Assembly (NCBI GenBank): GCA_019614645.1
Contig: JABWDB010000002.1
Span: 24,913,501 to 24,977,500 of the forward strand
From: Stratiolaelaps scimitus
Lineage: Eukaryota > Arthropoda > Arachnida > Mesostigmata > Laelapidae
DNA: 64,000 nucleotides
Direction: 5' to 3'
Both the position numbers and the translations under genes were made by a program. Positions within the stretch are counted from its first letter, which is position 1, and every line of letters starts with the position of its first letter. The notes below the pieces were generated by a model, which was not told where the DNA came from, did not search any database, and worked only from the letters and a program-made list of their open reading frames with translations. Shown one piece after another: positions 63,538 through 64,000 of this stretch.

Positions 63538-64000
63538 ATAAGTAAATGGGAGAAGTACTAACCATTGGATCTATTCTACACTATTTCTCAATATATGAAA
63601 ACGATTCGTAGGTTGGTTACGGTCAAAAAATAGACGACGGCGTGTTTGCTGTCTCTAAATAGAAGGAATATTTCACCTCTGCGTAGAGCGGTCCCTGATC
63701 AGGATTTGTTTTCGCATTCGTTGAAGGGATGTTGATGTGACTATAAAATCGTTGAGTTTATATGTGTACGCATAACATTATCCCATTAGCACAACAATAA
63801 TAGTTATCGTTACTACCCCATGGTAATGTAGTATTAGGTACTGTTTTCACTCTGAGATAAATGTCCATAATAGGTAATTGCGGGTTCTTGTAAAGCGACG
63901 TGTTGCAACATTGCTTTCGCAACAGAATTGGTTTCCGCTCAGGTGGGACAATTTTATGCCTTAGAATATCCATTGTCTTCTTTGCTTACCCATTGCGAAT
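63538..64000. other. 3' flank of TMEM130-like gene
   Basis: AT-rich, presumably 3'UTR and beyond. I found no canonical AATAAA before the window ends. Confidence 0.5.

Overview
This is eukaryotic DNA, almost certainly from an arthropod. Short phase-matched coding exons with GT-AG borders are separated by AT-rich introns full of (TA)n and (TAA)n microsatellites. No bacterial operons, phage, CRISPR or rRNA were seen. A BAMBI-like TGF-beta pseudoreceptor, WDR45/WIPI4-like genes and a TMEM130-like membrane protein together fit a non-dipteran arthropod. A mite or other chelicerate is possible, but the species is inference only. Most long open frames in the window are chance or low-complexity shadows. 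The real genes had to be assembled from exons by homology, splice sites and phase.

Layout. Positions 1-9363 have no recognised gene. They hold two GC- and CpG-rich, trinucleotide-repeat-rich stretches (about 2.9-4.3 kb and 7.6-9.1 kb), probably 5' flank or 5'UTR of the next gene. Positions 9364-29413 (+) carry the BAMBI-like gene: a signal-peptide exon, an 18.6-kb first intron, a cysteine-rich ectodomain exon and a membrane/tail exon. Positions 29414-34018 are intergenic. Positions 34019-50649 (-) hold three tandem paralogues of the autophagy PROPPIN WDR45/WIPI4, called A (34019-37361), B (39691-44212) and C (47204-50649). Each has seven coding exons with identical intron phases. Positions 51802-63537 (+) carry a ten-exon TMEM130-like type I membrane glycoprotein, head-to-head with WDR45 copy C across about 1.15 kb. 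A minus-strand set of exon-like pieces (57252-59048) inside its first intron may be a nested gene or gene relic.

The most interesting feature is the PROPPIN cluster. Copy C keeps both key motifs: FRRG for phosphoinositide binding, and the N-terminal NQDQ whose Asn and Asp in human WIPI4 are needed for ATG2 binding. Copy B keeps FRRG but has NQSY. Copy A has FYRG and NENH. All three frames are open, so this looks like duplication followed by stepwise loss of partner or lipid contacts, not simple decay. Other notable items are a 94-bp perfect palindrome, a GC-AG intron in copy A, and a dispersed 90-bp repeat.
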